From Isoetes taiwanensis (Eukaryota > Streptophyta > Lycopodiopsida > Isoetales > Isoetaceae), in NCBI GenBank assembly GCA_021234155.1, contig JAJEKV010000060.1, forward strand, positions 5,602,323 to 5,666,322: DNA of 64,000 nt, in the 5' to 3' direction. The position numbers were made by a program, and so were the translations under genes. The notes under the pieces were generated by a model. That model saw only the letters and a program-made list of their open reading frames with translations, did not search any database and had not been told where the DNA came from. Positions 12,801-25,779 of the stretch are shown here, piece by piece. Each line of letters begins with the position of its first letter. Within the stretch, counting starts at the first letter, position 1.

Positions 12801-15800
12801 TGGTAGGGTCTATTTGCCATTCCGAGCATCCCTGCGTCCGAACGAAAAAACAAAGGCGGGTTTCTACAAGGCGTCGACATCGACTTTCCGGGTTTGACAA
12901 GTTCTCCTAACCGACCGGAATCTTTGGACCTTCCCCAAGAGGGCCCCCGAACGGAGGATCCAACGGCCGGATAGGGGAACCGGCCCGGAGGGTGGTCATT
13001 AGCGCGCAGCCCCGGGAGCGCTGCCAGAAGGGTGCAGCCGGGAACTTTTTGGATCCCGCCTCCTCGGGTCCTGGGACTCTCCCCTCTTGTGAGGGATCCC
13101 CCGCAAGGTCCTGGCCTCGCTTTGACTTGGGGAAGGGTGCCAGCTCGGCTGCCCCCGCAACGGGCTGCCCGAAACCGCTCTAATGCTAACCCTTTGACCT
13201 AGACCTTCTCCTCAAAATTCAAAATTGGGCCGCAGTCGGAGATGAATTAGGGATCCACCGGCAAAAACCGAATTTATTTTCGCAATGCATTAATTGCTAA
13301 TTTCTGAATGTCTTCTTATATATAGCGCCCGACTTCTACTTTTGCCACATCAGGAGGAGGAGGCCCAAACTCCATCTGGTCAGTTCCCCTTACTCGTGTA
13401 TTCTGTTCTTCGCTTCTCGACGAGGTCCCAATGCACTGAGACCGGGACTCGCCCCCAAAACGCTCAAACCCTTCTAGAGCCCACGGCAACCCCGGGGGTT
13501 TACGTTTCGAGGCCCTCTCCCTTGTCGATTCGGCCGGGACCTTGCGCCCGTGTGTGTTGAAGTGGGTTGGGGTGTTGAGCCCGAGGTAGCGGACCCTAAA
13601 AGCCCTCAGGAGGTCGCTTCTGCCCCAAATTTCTCTCCCAAGGCCCTGGGGCGGACGGGCTACCTCGCTTCTCCGAATCGCTGATCCGACTCGCCCAATG
13701 GATTTCGGAAGCGTCGACATTTATACTGGGACCAAATTTGATGGGCCAAAACCACCGCCAACTCAAGAAGCTAAAGTAGCTCACTTCCCCATCACACTCG
13801 TAGTCAATTGGCCTAGGATGTGCATGCTGGGATACCGGCCGTGGGAGGGGCGGAGTGTTTCCTTCTTTTCAAAACCGACCGTAACTTGCTCCCTAGGGTA
13901 ATTTTCGCCATTCCTGACGATTTGGCGTGGTCTATTTGCCATTCCGAGCATCCCTGCGTCTTAACGACAAAAACAAGGCGTTTCTACAAGGCTTACATCG
14001 TGACGCTCCCGCGGTTTGACAAGTTCTCCGACCGATCCGAATCTTTTGGACCTTCCCCAAGAGGGGCCCCCGAACGGAGGATCCAACGGTCGGATAGGGG
14101 GAACCGGCTGAGGGAGGGTGGTCATTAGCGCAGCCCGGGAGCCGCCAGAAGGGCCAGCTGGGGAACTTTTTTGGATCCCCGCCTCCTCGGGGGTAGGGAC
14201 TCTCCCTCTTTGTGAGGGATCCCCGCAAGGTCCTGGCCTCGCTTTTGACTTGGGGAAGGGTGCCAGCTCTCTGCTGCCCCGCAACGGGCTGCCCCGACCG
14301 CTCTAATGCTAACCCTTTGACCTAGACCTTCTCCTCAAAATTCGAAAATTGGGCCGTCTTTGGAGATGAATTAGGGATCCCTACCTGGCAAAACCGGGAA
14401 TTTATTTTCGCGGCAAATGCATTAATTACTTAATTTAATGAATGTCTTGCCATCGAAAGCGCCCCTCACTTCTACTTGCCACATCGGGGAGGAGGAAAGG
14501 CCCAAACTCCGCCCGTCCGGTTCCCCTTGCTCCGTATTTCCCTGCTGCCGCCGCCAGTCCCAGGCAACAACAGAGCCAGACCTCGCCCCCAAAAACGTGA
14601 AACCCTTCTAGAGCCGGGCAACCCATGGGGTTTACGCTTGGAGGCCCTCTCCCCTTGTCGATTCGGCCGGACCTTGGCGCCCAGGTCTTGAAGTGGGGTT
14701 GGGGTGTTGACGCGAGCGCGGACCTAAAATCCCCTCCCAGAGGCTGCTTGCCCCAAATTTCCCTCTCCCCAAGGCCCCTGGGGCCGGACGAAGGCGACCT
14801 CCGGGCCTCCCAATCGCTGATCCGATTCTCGCCAATGGACTTAGAACGCCGACATTGCCCTCGGGGACCAAGTTCCGCGGCCAGAAGACCACCCTAACTC
14901 CAAGAAGCCAAAGTAGCTCACTTCCATCACACTCGTAGTCAATTGGCCTAGGGATGTGCATGCTGGATACCGGCCGTGGGAGGGCGGAGGTTTCCTTCTT
15001 TTCGAAAAAAACCGCGGTAACTTGCTCCCCTAAGGGTAATTTCGCCATTCCCGGACGATTTGGCAGGTCTATTTGCCATTCGAGCATCCCTGCGCCCTAA
15101 CGACAAAACAAAGGCGGTTTCTACAAGGCGGACATCGATTTCCGCGGTTTGACAAGTTCTCCCGACCGATCCGAATCTTTTGGACCTTCCCCAAGAGGGG
15201 CCCCCCGAGCGGAGGATCCAACCCTGGTCGGATAGGGGAACCGCCCGGAGGGTGGTCATTAGCGCAGCCCCGGGGAGCGCCGCCAGAAGGGCTGCCAGGG
15301 AACTTTTTGGATCCCGCCTCCCCGGGTCCGTGGGACTCTCCCTCTTGTGAGGGATCCCCGCAAGGTCCCCGGGCCTCGCTTTGACTTGGGAAGGGTGCGG
15401 CTCGGTTGTCTCCCCGCAACCGCTGCCCCGACCGCTCTAATGCTAACCCTTTGACCTAGACCTTCTCCTAAAAATTCAAAAATTGGGCGTGTCTTGCTGA
15501 GATGAATTAGGATCGCTGGCAAAAACCGAATTTATTTTCGCAATGCATTAATTCGAATTTATTTAATGTCTTGCCATCAAAAGCCGCCCCGACTTCTACT
15601 TGCCACATCGGAGGAGGAAGGCCCAAACTCCGCCCGCTGGGCCCCTTGTCCGTATTCTTGGCAGCTGCTCGGCCGTGTCCCAAGTGTAACAGACCAGACT
15701 CGCCCCCCAAACGTAAACCCTTCTAGAGCCCTCGCAACCCACGTGGTTTACGTTTGAGGCCCTCTCCTTGTCGGTCGGCCGGGACCTTGCGCCCGTGTCT

Positions 15801-18130
15801 TGAAGTGGGGTTGGGGTGTTGACGCGGGAGGCGCGGACCCTAAAATCCCTCAGGAGGTCTGCTTGCCCCAAATTTTCCTCTCCCAAGGCCCCGGGGCCGG
15901 GGCCAGGCGACCTCCGCTCCGAATCGCGATCTGACTCGCCAATGGACTCGAGCGTCGACATTGCCACAGGGACCAAGTTCCGTGGGCCGAAGACCACCGG
16001 GAACTCCAAGAAGCCAAAGTAGCTCACTTCCATCACACTCGTAGTCAATTGGCCTAGGATGTGCATGCGGGATACTTGTCGTGGAGGGCGTGAGTGTTTC
16101 CTTCTTTCGCAAAACCGACCAGGTGTAACTTGCTCCCTAGGGTAATTTCGCCATTCAGGACGATTTGGCGAGGGTCTATATTTGCCATTAGGAGCATCCG
16201 GTGCCGAACGACAAAAGCATCTATGGTTTCTACAAAGGCAGGACATCGGGGGCGCCCAGCGGTTTGACAAGTTCTCCGGACCGACCTGGAATCTTTTGGA
16301 CCTTCCCGGAAGAGGGGCCCCTGAGCGGAGGATCCAACGGCCGGATAGGGGAAACCGGCCGGGAGGGTGGTCATTAGCGCGGCCCGGGAGCGCCGGGGAA
16401 GGGCTGCCTCCGGGAACTTTTTTTTGGATCCCCGCCTTCCGGGTCCGGACTCTCCCCTCTTGTGAGGGATCCCCGCAAGGTCCCGGCCTCGCTTTGACTT
16501 GGGGAAGGGTGCATTTCGGTTGCCCGCAACGGCTGCCCCGACCGCTCTAATGCTAACCCTTTGACCTAGACCTTCTCCCGAAAATTCAAAAATTGGGCCG
16601 CAGGCTTTGGAGATGAATTAGGGATCCGGCCGCAAAAACCGAATTTATTTTCGTGCAATGCATTAATTCGCGAATTTACGAATGTCTTGCCATCGCAAAA
16701 AGCCCTCAGACTTCTACTTGCCACATCGGGAGGAGGAAAGGCCCAAACTCCCGGCTCCGTTCCCCTTGTTCCGTGATTCTAGCTGCCGCTTGCCGCCAGG
16801 TCCCAAGTGCAACAGACGGGACTCGGCCCCAAAACGAAACCCTTCTAGAGCACGGCAACCCACGGGGTTTACGTTTCGAGGCCCTCTCCTTGTCGGTCGG
16901 TAGGGACCTTGCTCGTGTCTTGAAGTGGGGTTGGGGTGTTGACGCCTTGAGCGGACCCTAAAATCCCTCGGGAGGCTGCTTGCCCCAAATTTCCTCTCCC
17001 CAAGGCCCCAGGGGCCGGGCCGGCGGACCTCCGGCTCTCGAATCGCGACCGACTCGCCAATGGACTCGAACGTCGACATTGCCCCCGGGGACCAAGTTCC
17101 GCGGGCGGAAGACCACCAGACTCCAAGAAGCGCCAAAGTAGCTCACTTCCATCACACTTTCGTAGTCAATTGGCCTAGGATGTGCATGCGGGATACCGGC
17201 GTGGAGGGCGTGAGTGTTTCCTTCTTTCGCAAAACCAACCGTGTAACTTGCTCCCTAGGGTAATTTCGCCATTCAGGGACGATTTGGCGGGGGTCTATTT
17301 GCCATTAGGAGCATCCCCGGTGCCGAACGACAAAGCAAAGGCGGGTTTCTACAAGGTCGACATCGGGGCGACCCCACGGTTTGACAAGTTCTCCGGACCC
17401 GTCGGAATCTTTTGGACCTTCCCGAAGAGGGGCCCCTGAACGGAGGATCCAACGGTCGGATAGGGAACCGGGCTCCGGGAGGGTGGTCATTAGCGTCGCA
17501 GTACCCGGGAGCGCCGCCAGAAGGGGCCGCGGGAACTTTTGGATCCCGCCTCACGGGGTCCGGACTCTCCCCCTCTTGTGAGGGATCCCCGCAAGGTCCT
17601 GGCCTCGTTTGACTTGGGGAAGGGTGCCGCCTCGGTTGTTCGCAACAGCCGGGCTGCCCCACCGTTCTAATGCTAACCCTTTGACCTAGACCTTCTCCTA
17701 AAATTCAAAATTGGGCCGTGTGCTGGAGATGAATTAGGGATCCCTGGCAAAAACCGGAATTTATTTTCGTGCAATGCATTAATTGCGAATTTACGAATGT
17801 CTTGCCACGCAAAGCGCCCCGACTTCTACTTGCCACGCCGGGAGGAAAGGCCCAAACTCCGCTCCGTCAGTTCCCTTGCTCCATTATTGGCTGCCGCTTC
17901 TCGTCCAGTCCCAAGTGCCTTGGACAGGACTTCGCCCCCCCAAAACGTAAACCCTTTCTAGAGCTGGCAGCCCACGGGGGTTTCGTTTGAGGCCCTCTCC
18001 TTGTCGGTCGGTAGGGACCTTGTAGGTGTCTTGAAGTGGGTTGGGGTGTTGACCTTGAGCAGCGGACCCTAAAATCCCTCCGGAGGTCGTGCTTGCCCCA
18101 AATTTCCTCTCCCCAAGGCCCCACGGGAAC

Positions 18131-19790
18131 TCGAAATTCAAGGTGAGGCGTCGTTGAACCACGAAGGCTGTGTCCAAAAACCCTTAGCATTGATAATCTA
18201 TGAAGAGTCGCAACCATATAAGAAGGATTGTATGTGATCATACACGAGAATATGGCAAATCAAAAGAAGCTCTTCTTGCTTGAATTTGCATGGATTTGTA
18301 TTTGGGCATGCCTTGTGTAGATTTGTATGCGCAGCGTAAGAGCAACACAGTGAGCCATATGTTTGCCTATTTCTGAGCATGGTAAGTGATTGGCAAAGCT
18401 TGATTTAGTATGAAAGTATGCAAGTGAAGCTCAATGGTGCACAAGTCCTGTTTATTAAAAGTGGATAGATAAACAAGGATGGAGAGAAATCTAAGTGGAT
18501 AGATAAAGAAGGATAGATAAAATACATAAGTAATCATTGCCAACTAGTGCTCCATTATTATACGCTCGGATGTGTGAGTTTCATTGGAAGCAATACCCCA
18601 AGAATCATTGGCATCACGAAGTTGCCTCCTCCCCATCTGTCATTTCCATTTGATGCAATTCCCCAACTATCATTCTCACCGATTCCTTGTTATCACGTAT
18701 CATTGTTACCAATAGCATCATGTTGATTTCCTCCCCATCGATATTCCCGAGAGTTTCAATGATGTTCAATGCTTTAAAATCTCACTAAAAGAGCCACGGA
18801 GTTTATTCTATGCATTCTACCTCGGAAAGACCGATCTCTATCTTTGTAATGGTTTGATTCCTTTTATATGTAGTTTCTGAAGGAAGATGCAATGCATACT
18901 TATGCGAGAGAGATGTTTTGCGGGGGTGGATTTAACAAACTCAATTTTACATCGGGACGTTGGAGTTGTTAATCGGTGTATAGTTCCTCCCCGTAATATA
19001 AATGATCGATTACTTGGCGAATGTGGCTTTGAAAATTAATGCCAAGGTAACTCACTTGGTACCCCATAATGGCTCCCCTGTTCATTGAATCAAGACTTAC
19101 TTTCAAACCGTAGTGTGGAGGATATAATCACGATGTTATCGATGGAATTTAAGTAAAAGTGGTCTTCCAAAGGTCTCGGGGAGCCAACTATAATCTTTGG
19201 AATGGATGTGTCACATGGAGCCCCATTCTCGTCAAATTCACCATCAATTGCAATTGTAAGGATTGAGCGTGTGTGCACTTGACATTTCAAATTTCAATTC
19301 ATTACATTCCTATTTTAACTTGGTGATGGGCTCTGATTATTACTTGATATCGGTTTGTCATACGGGTCAAAACACAATCCGAAAATGTGAAACTATGAAT
19401 CGTTGTCACGAAGAACCTTACGGGGGCATGATTGCGTAAGTAACATAAATAACTTTTTCAATCGATATTGAAAGGATAATTAACTTTTGCTTGTGGCGGG
19501 GAATTGTTGAAAGGGTTTTGCGGGCTCGATGAAAGTATCGGAACAAAAGCGATTTGCCTCCACAACTTATTGTATTCGAGGTTCCTACCCCTTATGGCTA
19601 TGTATAGTTCTCTCCCGACTTTCAGGGTTCAATTTTAATAAATTTTATTGTATTGTGGACCGGGGATGGTGTCGGCCGAATCCCGTTTGCAAGTGTTCTT
19701 AATGTAGGGTTGGCGGCTGAAAGGTGTGCGGATGTTGGTTTTAAGAAATCGATTTTGAAATGTTTAATAAATTGATTTTTGCGGGGAGAT
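18131..19790. other. non-repetitive flank, no gene recognised
   Basis: The satellite stops at about 18130 (after AAGGCCCCACGGGAACT) and moderately AT-rich sequence follows. Only short open frames occur (about 60-66 codons) with no recognisable domain. One copy of the CGTCGTTGAAC motif lies just inside the junction at about 18150. I see nothing else I can support. Confidence 0.5.
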
Positions 19791-19794
19791 GTTT

Positions 19795-20185
19795 AAAGGA
19801 CACGTCGTTTAACACAAAGGCGTCGTTATAGGCGTCGTTTAGCGACTATGATGGATAAAATTTGAAAGATAAAAAATTTGAGTTTGATTTCTACATTTTC
19901 TATCACAAAAATAAACCGGAGGTGGAGGCAAACCGGACTTTCAACATCTTTTTCAAAGCGACTTCACGAGTTAGATTCTTGCATAAATTTTGACCCTCCT
20001 TTGGGTAACAATCCTTCTTTTGTATAATAATTATAATTATAATAATAACTTATAATTATAACTTAATAAAAAAAGGGCACGTCGTTTAACACAAAGGCGT
20101 TCGTTATAGGCGCGTCGTTTAACGACTATTGCGGGCGTCGTTAAGCGACCTCGTGACGTCGTTCAACGGCGTCGTAACTTTTATC
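19795..20185. repeat. cluster of CGTCGTT near-palindromic motifs (left cluster)
   Basis: Repeated copies of CGTCGTT followed by TAAC, TAGC, ATAGG, AAGC or CAACGG occur at roughly 19802, 19820, 19834, 20079, 20097, 20113, 20135 and 20155. The phrase ACGTCGTTTAACACAAAGGC recurs about 280 bp apart. The best copies approach CGTCGTTTAACGACG, which is almost its own reverse complement. Function unknown. It could be a dispersed subterminal repeat of a DNA transposon or part of an LTR. Confidence 0.7.
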
Positions 20186-20605
20186 GTAAAGCGAGCGGCT
20201 TTTTCCGCGCCTAGTTTTTGGTTCTAAGCGGCTGGAGGGCCGGTGGCGATTTTTTAGCGGATCATCCTTGCGGTCCTTTCCAAGCTTCAAGCAAGCATCC
20301 AAAGGTATTTCAATGGATCAATCAACTCTATTTTTGAATTAGGCTTGTTGTTTGATAGATTTAGGGCTTCTTGTTTTTTCTTGTTTGTTTTCAATCCATC
20401 CCATTTCTATCCTCCTCTTCTTTTCCATCCTTGTTTTTCTTCAATCCATTTAGCTCTCTTATTAGTATGAATCGAATCCTCCTCCTTCTTCTTCCAATGA
20501 TCTTCCAATCATTGGTTTCTTCCTTCTAATCTTAGTTCTTCCAATCTTCTATTCATTTTCTTCTTCTTCTTCTTCACCACTTTCTCATTCTATTCAATCT
20601 TTCTT

Positions 20606-20660
20606 TCCTCCTCCTCCCCTCCTCCTCCTCCTCCTCCTCCTCCTCCTCCTCCTCCTCCTC

Positions 20661-20691
<31 letters not shown>

Positions 20692-20756
20692 TCCTCCTCC
20701 TCCTCCTCCTCCTCCTCCTCCTCCTCCTCCTCTTCTTCTTCTTCTTCCTCTTCTAT
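20606..20756. repeat. (CCT)n microsatellite
   Basis: About 150 bp of nearly pure CCT triplets passes into CTT triplets at the right end. The minus strand reads as polyglutamate only because of the triplet repeat; it is not a gene. Confidence 0.97.
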
Positions 20757-20774
20757 TTTTTTTCCATGGAAGAA

Positions 20775-20860
20775 GGGCGTCGTTGAAAGGCGAGGCACAT
20801 TCTTCCTCTATTTTTTATTACAAGAAGGGGCGTCGTTGAAAGACGAGGCCCCTTCTTTTA
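20775..20860. repeat. two-copy GCGTCGTTGAAAGRCGAGGC repeat
   Basis: GGCGTCGTTGAAAGGCGAGGC (20777) and GGCGTCGTTGAAAGACGAGGC (20829) lie 52 bp apart, separated by T-rich sequence. They are further copies of the CGTCGTT motif class that brackets this region. Confidence 0.7.
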
Positions 20861-21178
20861 TGTTCTTTTTTTTTTTATTTTCATTTTTTACATGTCAATA
20901 TATAGTTCTTTTTAATTAACAATGTAAATAGTTTTAATGTCAATGATCTTTTCAATGTGAATCGTCTTTTTGTTTTTTTTTTTTTTTTTTTATTTATTTT
21001 TTTATTTATTTAAGTTTTATAATTATTGAATGCCTTTTTTTTTTTGCATGTACAATAATAACAAAATCGCCGCTCTTGGAAATCGATTTTCGCAAACTTC
21101 GAAGACATTCTAGGTAAGAATTTGAGTTTGAGTAGGAGAATAAAAATTTTAATGTTTTATTTAGGTTAAAAAAAACTT

Positions 21179-21560
21179 GGGGAGACTTGGACAAGGGGCA
21201 TGGAAATTAGGCTCGCCTTGAGTGGAGAAGACTAGGTGTTCGGGTCCAAGCTCACCGCTTACTCTTTTGTAATTTTATTGATTAATGTATTTAGTTTAGA
21301 AAAATTGGGGAGACTTGGACAAGGGCATGGTCGGCTCCGCCTTGAGTGGAGAAGACTAGGTGTTCCGGGTCCAAGCTCACCGTTTACTCTTGAAATTTTA
21401 TTGATTAATGTATTTAGTTTAGAAAAATTTGGGGAGACTTGGACAAGGGCATGGTCGGCTCCGCCTTGAGTGGAGAAGACTAGGTGTTCCGGGTCCAAGC
21501 TCACCGCCTACTCTTTGTTTTTTTTTTATTAATATATCAATAAATAGAAATCTTTACGGG
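21179..21560. repeat. three tandem copies of a ~124-bp repeat plus a partial copy
   Basis: The phrase GGGGAGACTTGGACAAGGGC begins copies at about 21180, 21307 and 21430. Each includes TGAGTGGAGAAGACTAGGTG, GGGTCCAAGCTCACC and an AT-rich spacer containing TTTTATTGATTAATGTATTT. The second and third copies are nearly identical, the first is more diverged, and a weak fourth start lies near 21556. Open frames across it are repeat artefacts. Confidence 0.9.
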
Positions 21561-21825
21561 GATTGGACAAAGGCGAGGGGTTTTGAAAAAAATTGCATTA
21601 TTGATTTTCGGGTTTCTAGTTAAGAATGTTGTTTTTTAAAGATGTTAGGGATGTCAAAGAAACACTGATGTGGAGTGGTTAAGAGCAAGAAAAAATTTAA
21701 ATAGTTGGTTTTAAAAAAAAAAATTAAAAGGGAAACTAACTCTTAAGAAAGTAGGTAAAGATTCATAATGAAGGTTTGAAAAAAGTCACAAAGCAAGATT
21801 AATGAATCTAAATTGGTTTGTAGGT

Positions 21826-23410
21826 ATGGCCCCGACTGTGAAGACACTAATGATTAGTGAGATTAGACGCATGGTCATAAATGAGATATGTGCTATTTAA
21901 AGTCCCGCCAAGGGAGATGCAAAGGTCAACGGTATGCGACCATTTTGTCGGACATGTGAAAAGGAAGTGCCAATTTGAGTTAGCACAAAAATGGCGTGTC
22001 AAGAAGAAATGTTGACTTCTCTCCTTGACACACATGTAAAGCCAATGATTGGAAACCCCATGGATGAACCGAAGACATGTTTGAAGCATTTAAAGTGCGA
22101 CTTTAAAAGTCCCAATGCCGAGGCTCGTGTCAAGGAATGGGTAGCTTCATGGAATTCCTCAAAGAAGCGACGTTTGGATCACAAGAACATCATTGCGGAT
22201 CTCAATGCACGTCAGTTGGAGGTAATTAAAAATGCTTTGCATCAGGGGGGAAGCTCTAGTGGAGGGGGCCTAGCAAGCCCCACTTTTCTTTGGAGAATCA
22301 CATGAACACATCAATCTTTGTTGATCCCATGCCCGTAGAGGCCGTGGATGTGATACGCCTTATTGAGGAGAAACCAACACATCGCACGTATCAAATCAAA
22401 ATCAACGGAACACAACACTTCCAAGATGATGAGCTATACGATTGGATGGGTTTTCAAGGGCAAAGATAGAGGCGTAGACGTATGAGATGGCTCAAAGATA
22501 CATACGCTTCAAGAGCCGCAGATCCCCGCTTTGGCTACATCCATTGGACTTGCATATGAAGTTGCTAGCTCTAGTGGGGATACCATAGGGCCAATGGTGA
22601 TTCTACCTTTCATGAATGGAGAGACACTTGCACACTTGTTTGACTATTTACCTAATAACTTGTCACGCTTTTAGAAGATGGTCAAATGCAATTGCTAGAG
22701 CGCCAAGAAGAACCCGACAAACACATAGGCTACCGAACTTAGGAGCAAAATGCGAGTTGTATATCGGTATGTTCCGGAGATAGCTCTTGCCCTAGCGAGA
22801 AGGTGTCGTTGAGATCCACAAAGGCCACTTCACTCACACAAAGCTTAATTGCAAGAGAGTCAAATTACATTTTGATGATGAGTACCAAAATGTGTGGGTG
22901 GCCATTGGTGATTGGGACAATGCAATTCATTTTACGCCAAAGAGCGTCGTCCCTTGTTGAAGTGTGTTTACTTACTTTTCGGGATGGACAAGCAAAATAT
23001 CCATGGTTAGAGGAAAGCGTGTTTGAGAAATCAAAGGATGATGATGGTGTATGGGGACCACGAAATTCATGATGTCTATGCATTGGGATATATTTATGAG
23101 ATGTACGGATTTTCGTGCAAGCTATCGCGACATGAATGGAGTGGTTTAATAATAACAACAATGCCCAATGGATTAATCCAACCCATATGTACCAACGACG
23201 TCTTGACAAGTTGGAGGAGCAAAAAACAAAAATGATGTGCCTACGTGAAGGCGTATTCTCATCATGACCCAAAGCTTAAAAGTTGTTGAAGCCTTACAAA
23301 GTGTTGGAATATCTTCTACCATGGTTGTGAGACAAAGGCGACACATGAAGTGCATGGATGCCTTGGAGATGTCAAAATTGTTGTTGTCACAACTCAAATA
23401 ATGAATACAA
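21826..23410 (+). pseudogene. decayed coding-like region, family unknown
   Basis: Short open stretches follow each other on the plus strand. One of about 100 codons (21991-22305) includes a lysine-rich segment and NADLNARQ-like text. Another covers roughly 22310-22470, and others reach 23235. They are broken by stops and frame changes every few hundred bases. Codon-like texture suggests a former protein, perhaps a transposon ORF, because the block lies between the two CGTCGTT motif clusters. I recognise no catalytic motif and assign no function. Confidence 0.3.
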
Positions 23411-25380
23411 TATTGTATATCTTGCCATGTTTAAGAGTATTAAATTTTTTAATTGTCTAATAACCAAATATATAAAGACACTTTTAATTATTCAAATCCC
23501 AATGTTTTGTAATGAACTTCCCATGTTGCTAACATTTGTTGCTTTCCTACTATGTTATTCATCGCACTCCATATAAATAACTTGCAAGTTTTTGCACATG
23601 TCCAAAGAACCATAGGATGCGGCATGATGGCATATCTATTGTTCACAACTTTACTTCTCGCGTGGCTTGGTAGCCTTACCGTGACCCTAAACCGCAAAGG
23701 CCTTTAAGAGGCGAAGTTGGTCGATTCGGGTTTAGCTTCGCCACCACCGCCACCTCCACCATTGTGTGGATTTGGTATGGATTTTTTTCTAGGATAAAAT
23801 GTAAGTTAACCATTTATTTTTAACGTTCTAATGTTTTTTAAATGTGGCGTGTAAAATGCGGTTTGCGTCCTTCTTTTCCTATGCATAATGTTAAAATTCG
23901 CCGTGGTTATGGGCGGATCTTCTTCTCATCACCACCGCGTAGAAGAGGCGGAAAAGGACCTCGTGATCCCGGGAAGGCGAAGAGCAAAGGGAACTCCAAG
24001 AGATATCAACGAGGCGATAACCCGAAGATAGGTGGAATGCCTTTGCAATTCCGGGATGTCGCCCCGCAGAAATGGAGATTGGCGCCGGTGCCGTTGAACA
24101 AAGTAGGTGAGGAGGTGCAGCGCCCATGACCCTCCACGCCATAGCTCATACACTCCTTGAGAATTCAATCTTGGGGCCGTTCAGAGCACGAGGAGAATGA
24201 ACCCCCACGAAGGAGCTGCCGGCCGCCGTCCACGTCGGAGTGGGACGCAATTCCTCTTCAAGCTCTGTTAAAGATCGTGCACCACCCGCACCACCTCCAC
24301 GAAGGCATCTCTTTCAATATGAGTGAGTTCATCTTGAATTATGCCCTTTTTGTTCACTAACACATATTCATATGTTAGTCGTATGTTGAGTGTAGTAGCA
24401 AGAGTTGCCCGCCACAAAGACCGGATGGCGACAATTTTTGGAAGATGGCTAATAATGTCACAAATAGCGTTTGCCATAACGTCCCACAAGGGTGAATGGA
24501 ACTTCGGGAGCCTATGATGAGGAAAAAGAGAGGATCAAGGAGATTTTAGAAGCGAGAATATCCCGGAGCTCAAGTCGGGGAGAGATCTCATGGAGGGAGC
24601 TTTGTTCAAAGCAGGGGTAAACATGTTAAATCCACGGTGTATTAGGCTCTTTTCGTTCTTCATTATAACCTCATTGTACTCATATTTTATTTATATTTTG
24701 CGAGAGGTAATCGGAAGAAGCGGTGAAAGCTCTTGCCAAAGCTTCTGAGGAGTCCCGATAGAGGAAGTGGCACGACTATATCCGGGTTGACTAATGAGGC
24801 ATTTCAAGTACATCATCTCTCCCATGAGTCGGTATAATTAGATGATGCCATGTGGACTAAGTCCTTGTATTGCATTGTAGTGTTTGAAGGCCAACATATT
24901 ATCAAAGAAAGGGAAGCTAGAACAAAGGCGTATTTGGGCCAGGCACGACGAAGCAAGTGGCAGCCATAGTGCCAATAAGCCTGGTCAGCGGTTATGGCTT
25001 TACGGATAAGCTATTTGTAAGTATAAATTTGGTTTATAATGTAGGTTCTCGAAGTTGAACACTAACATTAGTTTTGGTGCTCATTCTCACTAGGCGTCAT
25101 TCTTTGGTCGCCTTGCTAAAGATGAACGCGAAAAGGGCCTTCAAACAAGGCGATCATGCGGCCATCGCGTCACGCCATGAAAGCGTGAAAGGGGGATGAA
25201 GTGTGTATCATTCATTAGATAATTATTTGTGACTACAATGAACTAATTGTTGCGATACAATATAATGCGAGGTAAATGAAGACGAAGCCAATGGAAGAAG
25301 AAGAAGAAGAGAGCAACAACTAAAGACTTAATATATTTTGTAATGTGCAAATTACATTGTGAAATATATTAATTGAATTC
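23411..25380. other. no supported gene
   Basis: Mixed sequence with only short, domain-free open frames. GA-rich and proline/arginine-coding patches occur at 23.9-24.3 kb. I see no conserved motif, tRNA or clear repeat. Confidence 0.4.
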
Positions 25381-25770
25381 AATTTAAATTTTTTATGCTT
25401 TGTTCTTATTATTTGTGATTTTTTGTTATGTTAATTTTATGCTCGATTCTATTTTTTTATTCTTAGATTTATTAAACATTTAATTACATATTAAACAATA
25501 ATGCTTATCTACCATTAATATAATTTAATCAATATTTGTTTCTATTTTTCGAATTTTTAAATTTTTAAATATTTATTCTCGATTTATTTTGTTCATATTT
25601 AATATTTATTAATACTATTAATATTATTGATAATATTAATATTAATAAATATTACTAAATATTTATTTATATTAAATATTTGTTAATTTTGCATATGAAT
25701 ATTAAGCTGTCCGGGGTTAAATCATATTGAATAATATTAAATAAATATTTTTTTTTTATCAAAAAAATTC
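25381..25770. other. AT-rich tract with nested ATATTAAT palindromes
   Basis: About 390 bp is composed almost entirely of A and T, with overlapping inverted repeats built on AATATTAATA and TAAATATTTA between about 25600 and 25690. It abuts a strongly CpG-rich block on its right. It could act as an easily unwound or matrix-attachment-type sequence; that is inference. Confidence 0.5.
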
Positions 25771-25779
25771 CTTAATCGT

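Larger units (their letters stand above)
218..18130. repeat. complete 17.9-kb tandem satellite array, about 1.1-kb unit
   Basis: The block CTAATGCTAACCCTTTGACC recurs at about 255, 2297, 3400, 4525, 5631, 6745, 7857, 8957, 9882, 10950, 12056, 13178, 14301, 15435, 16545 and 17665. That gives 16 units in the same orientation, mostly 1100-1134 bp apart. Other shared anchors are GATGAATTAGGGATCC, CAATGCATTAATT, GCCACATCGGGAGGAGG, CGTAAACCCTTCTAGAGCCC, GTCAATTGGCCTAGGATGTG, ACTTGCTCCCTAGGGTAATT and GGTGGTCATTAGC. AT-containing anchors are nearly invariant, whereas the GC-rich stretches between them differ by many 1-4 base indels. Many open frames of 60-190 codons occur on both strands, but indels shift them between units, so I do not call genes. 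I do not recognise the family. It is not 5S or 45S rDNA coding sequence. Both edges lie in the window, so this is a whole small array or one fragment of a dispersed satellite. Confidence 0.95.

Noticed and set aside
1462-17700. Recurring minus-strand open frames beginning MHILGQLT and similar plus-strand frames in each satellite unit
   Set aside because: They recur because the DNA repeats. Small indels change frame and length in every unit, composition follows the GC-rich repeat, and no domain is recognisable.
218-18130. rDNA intergenic spacer or 5S array
   Set aside because: No 18S, 25S or 5S coding blocks are seen in any unit.
20574-20798. Polyglutamate open frame on the minus strand
   Set aside because: Direct translation of the (CCT)n/(AGG)n microsatellite.
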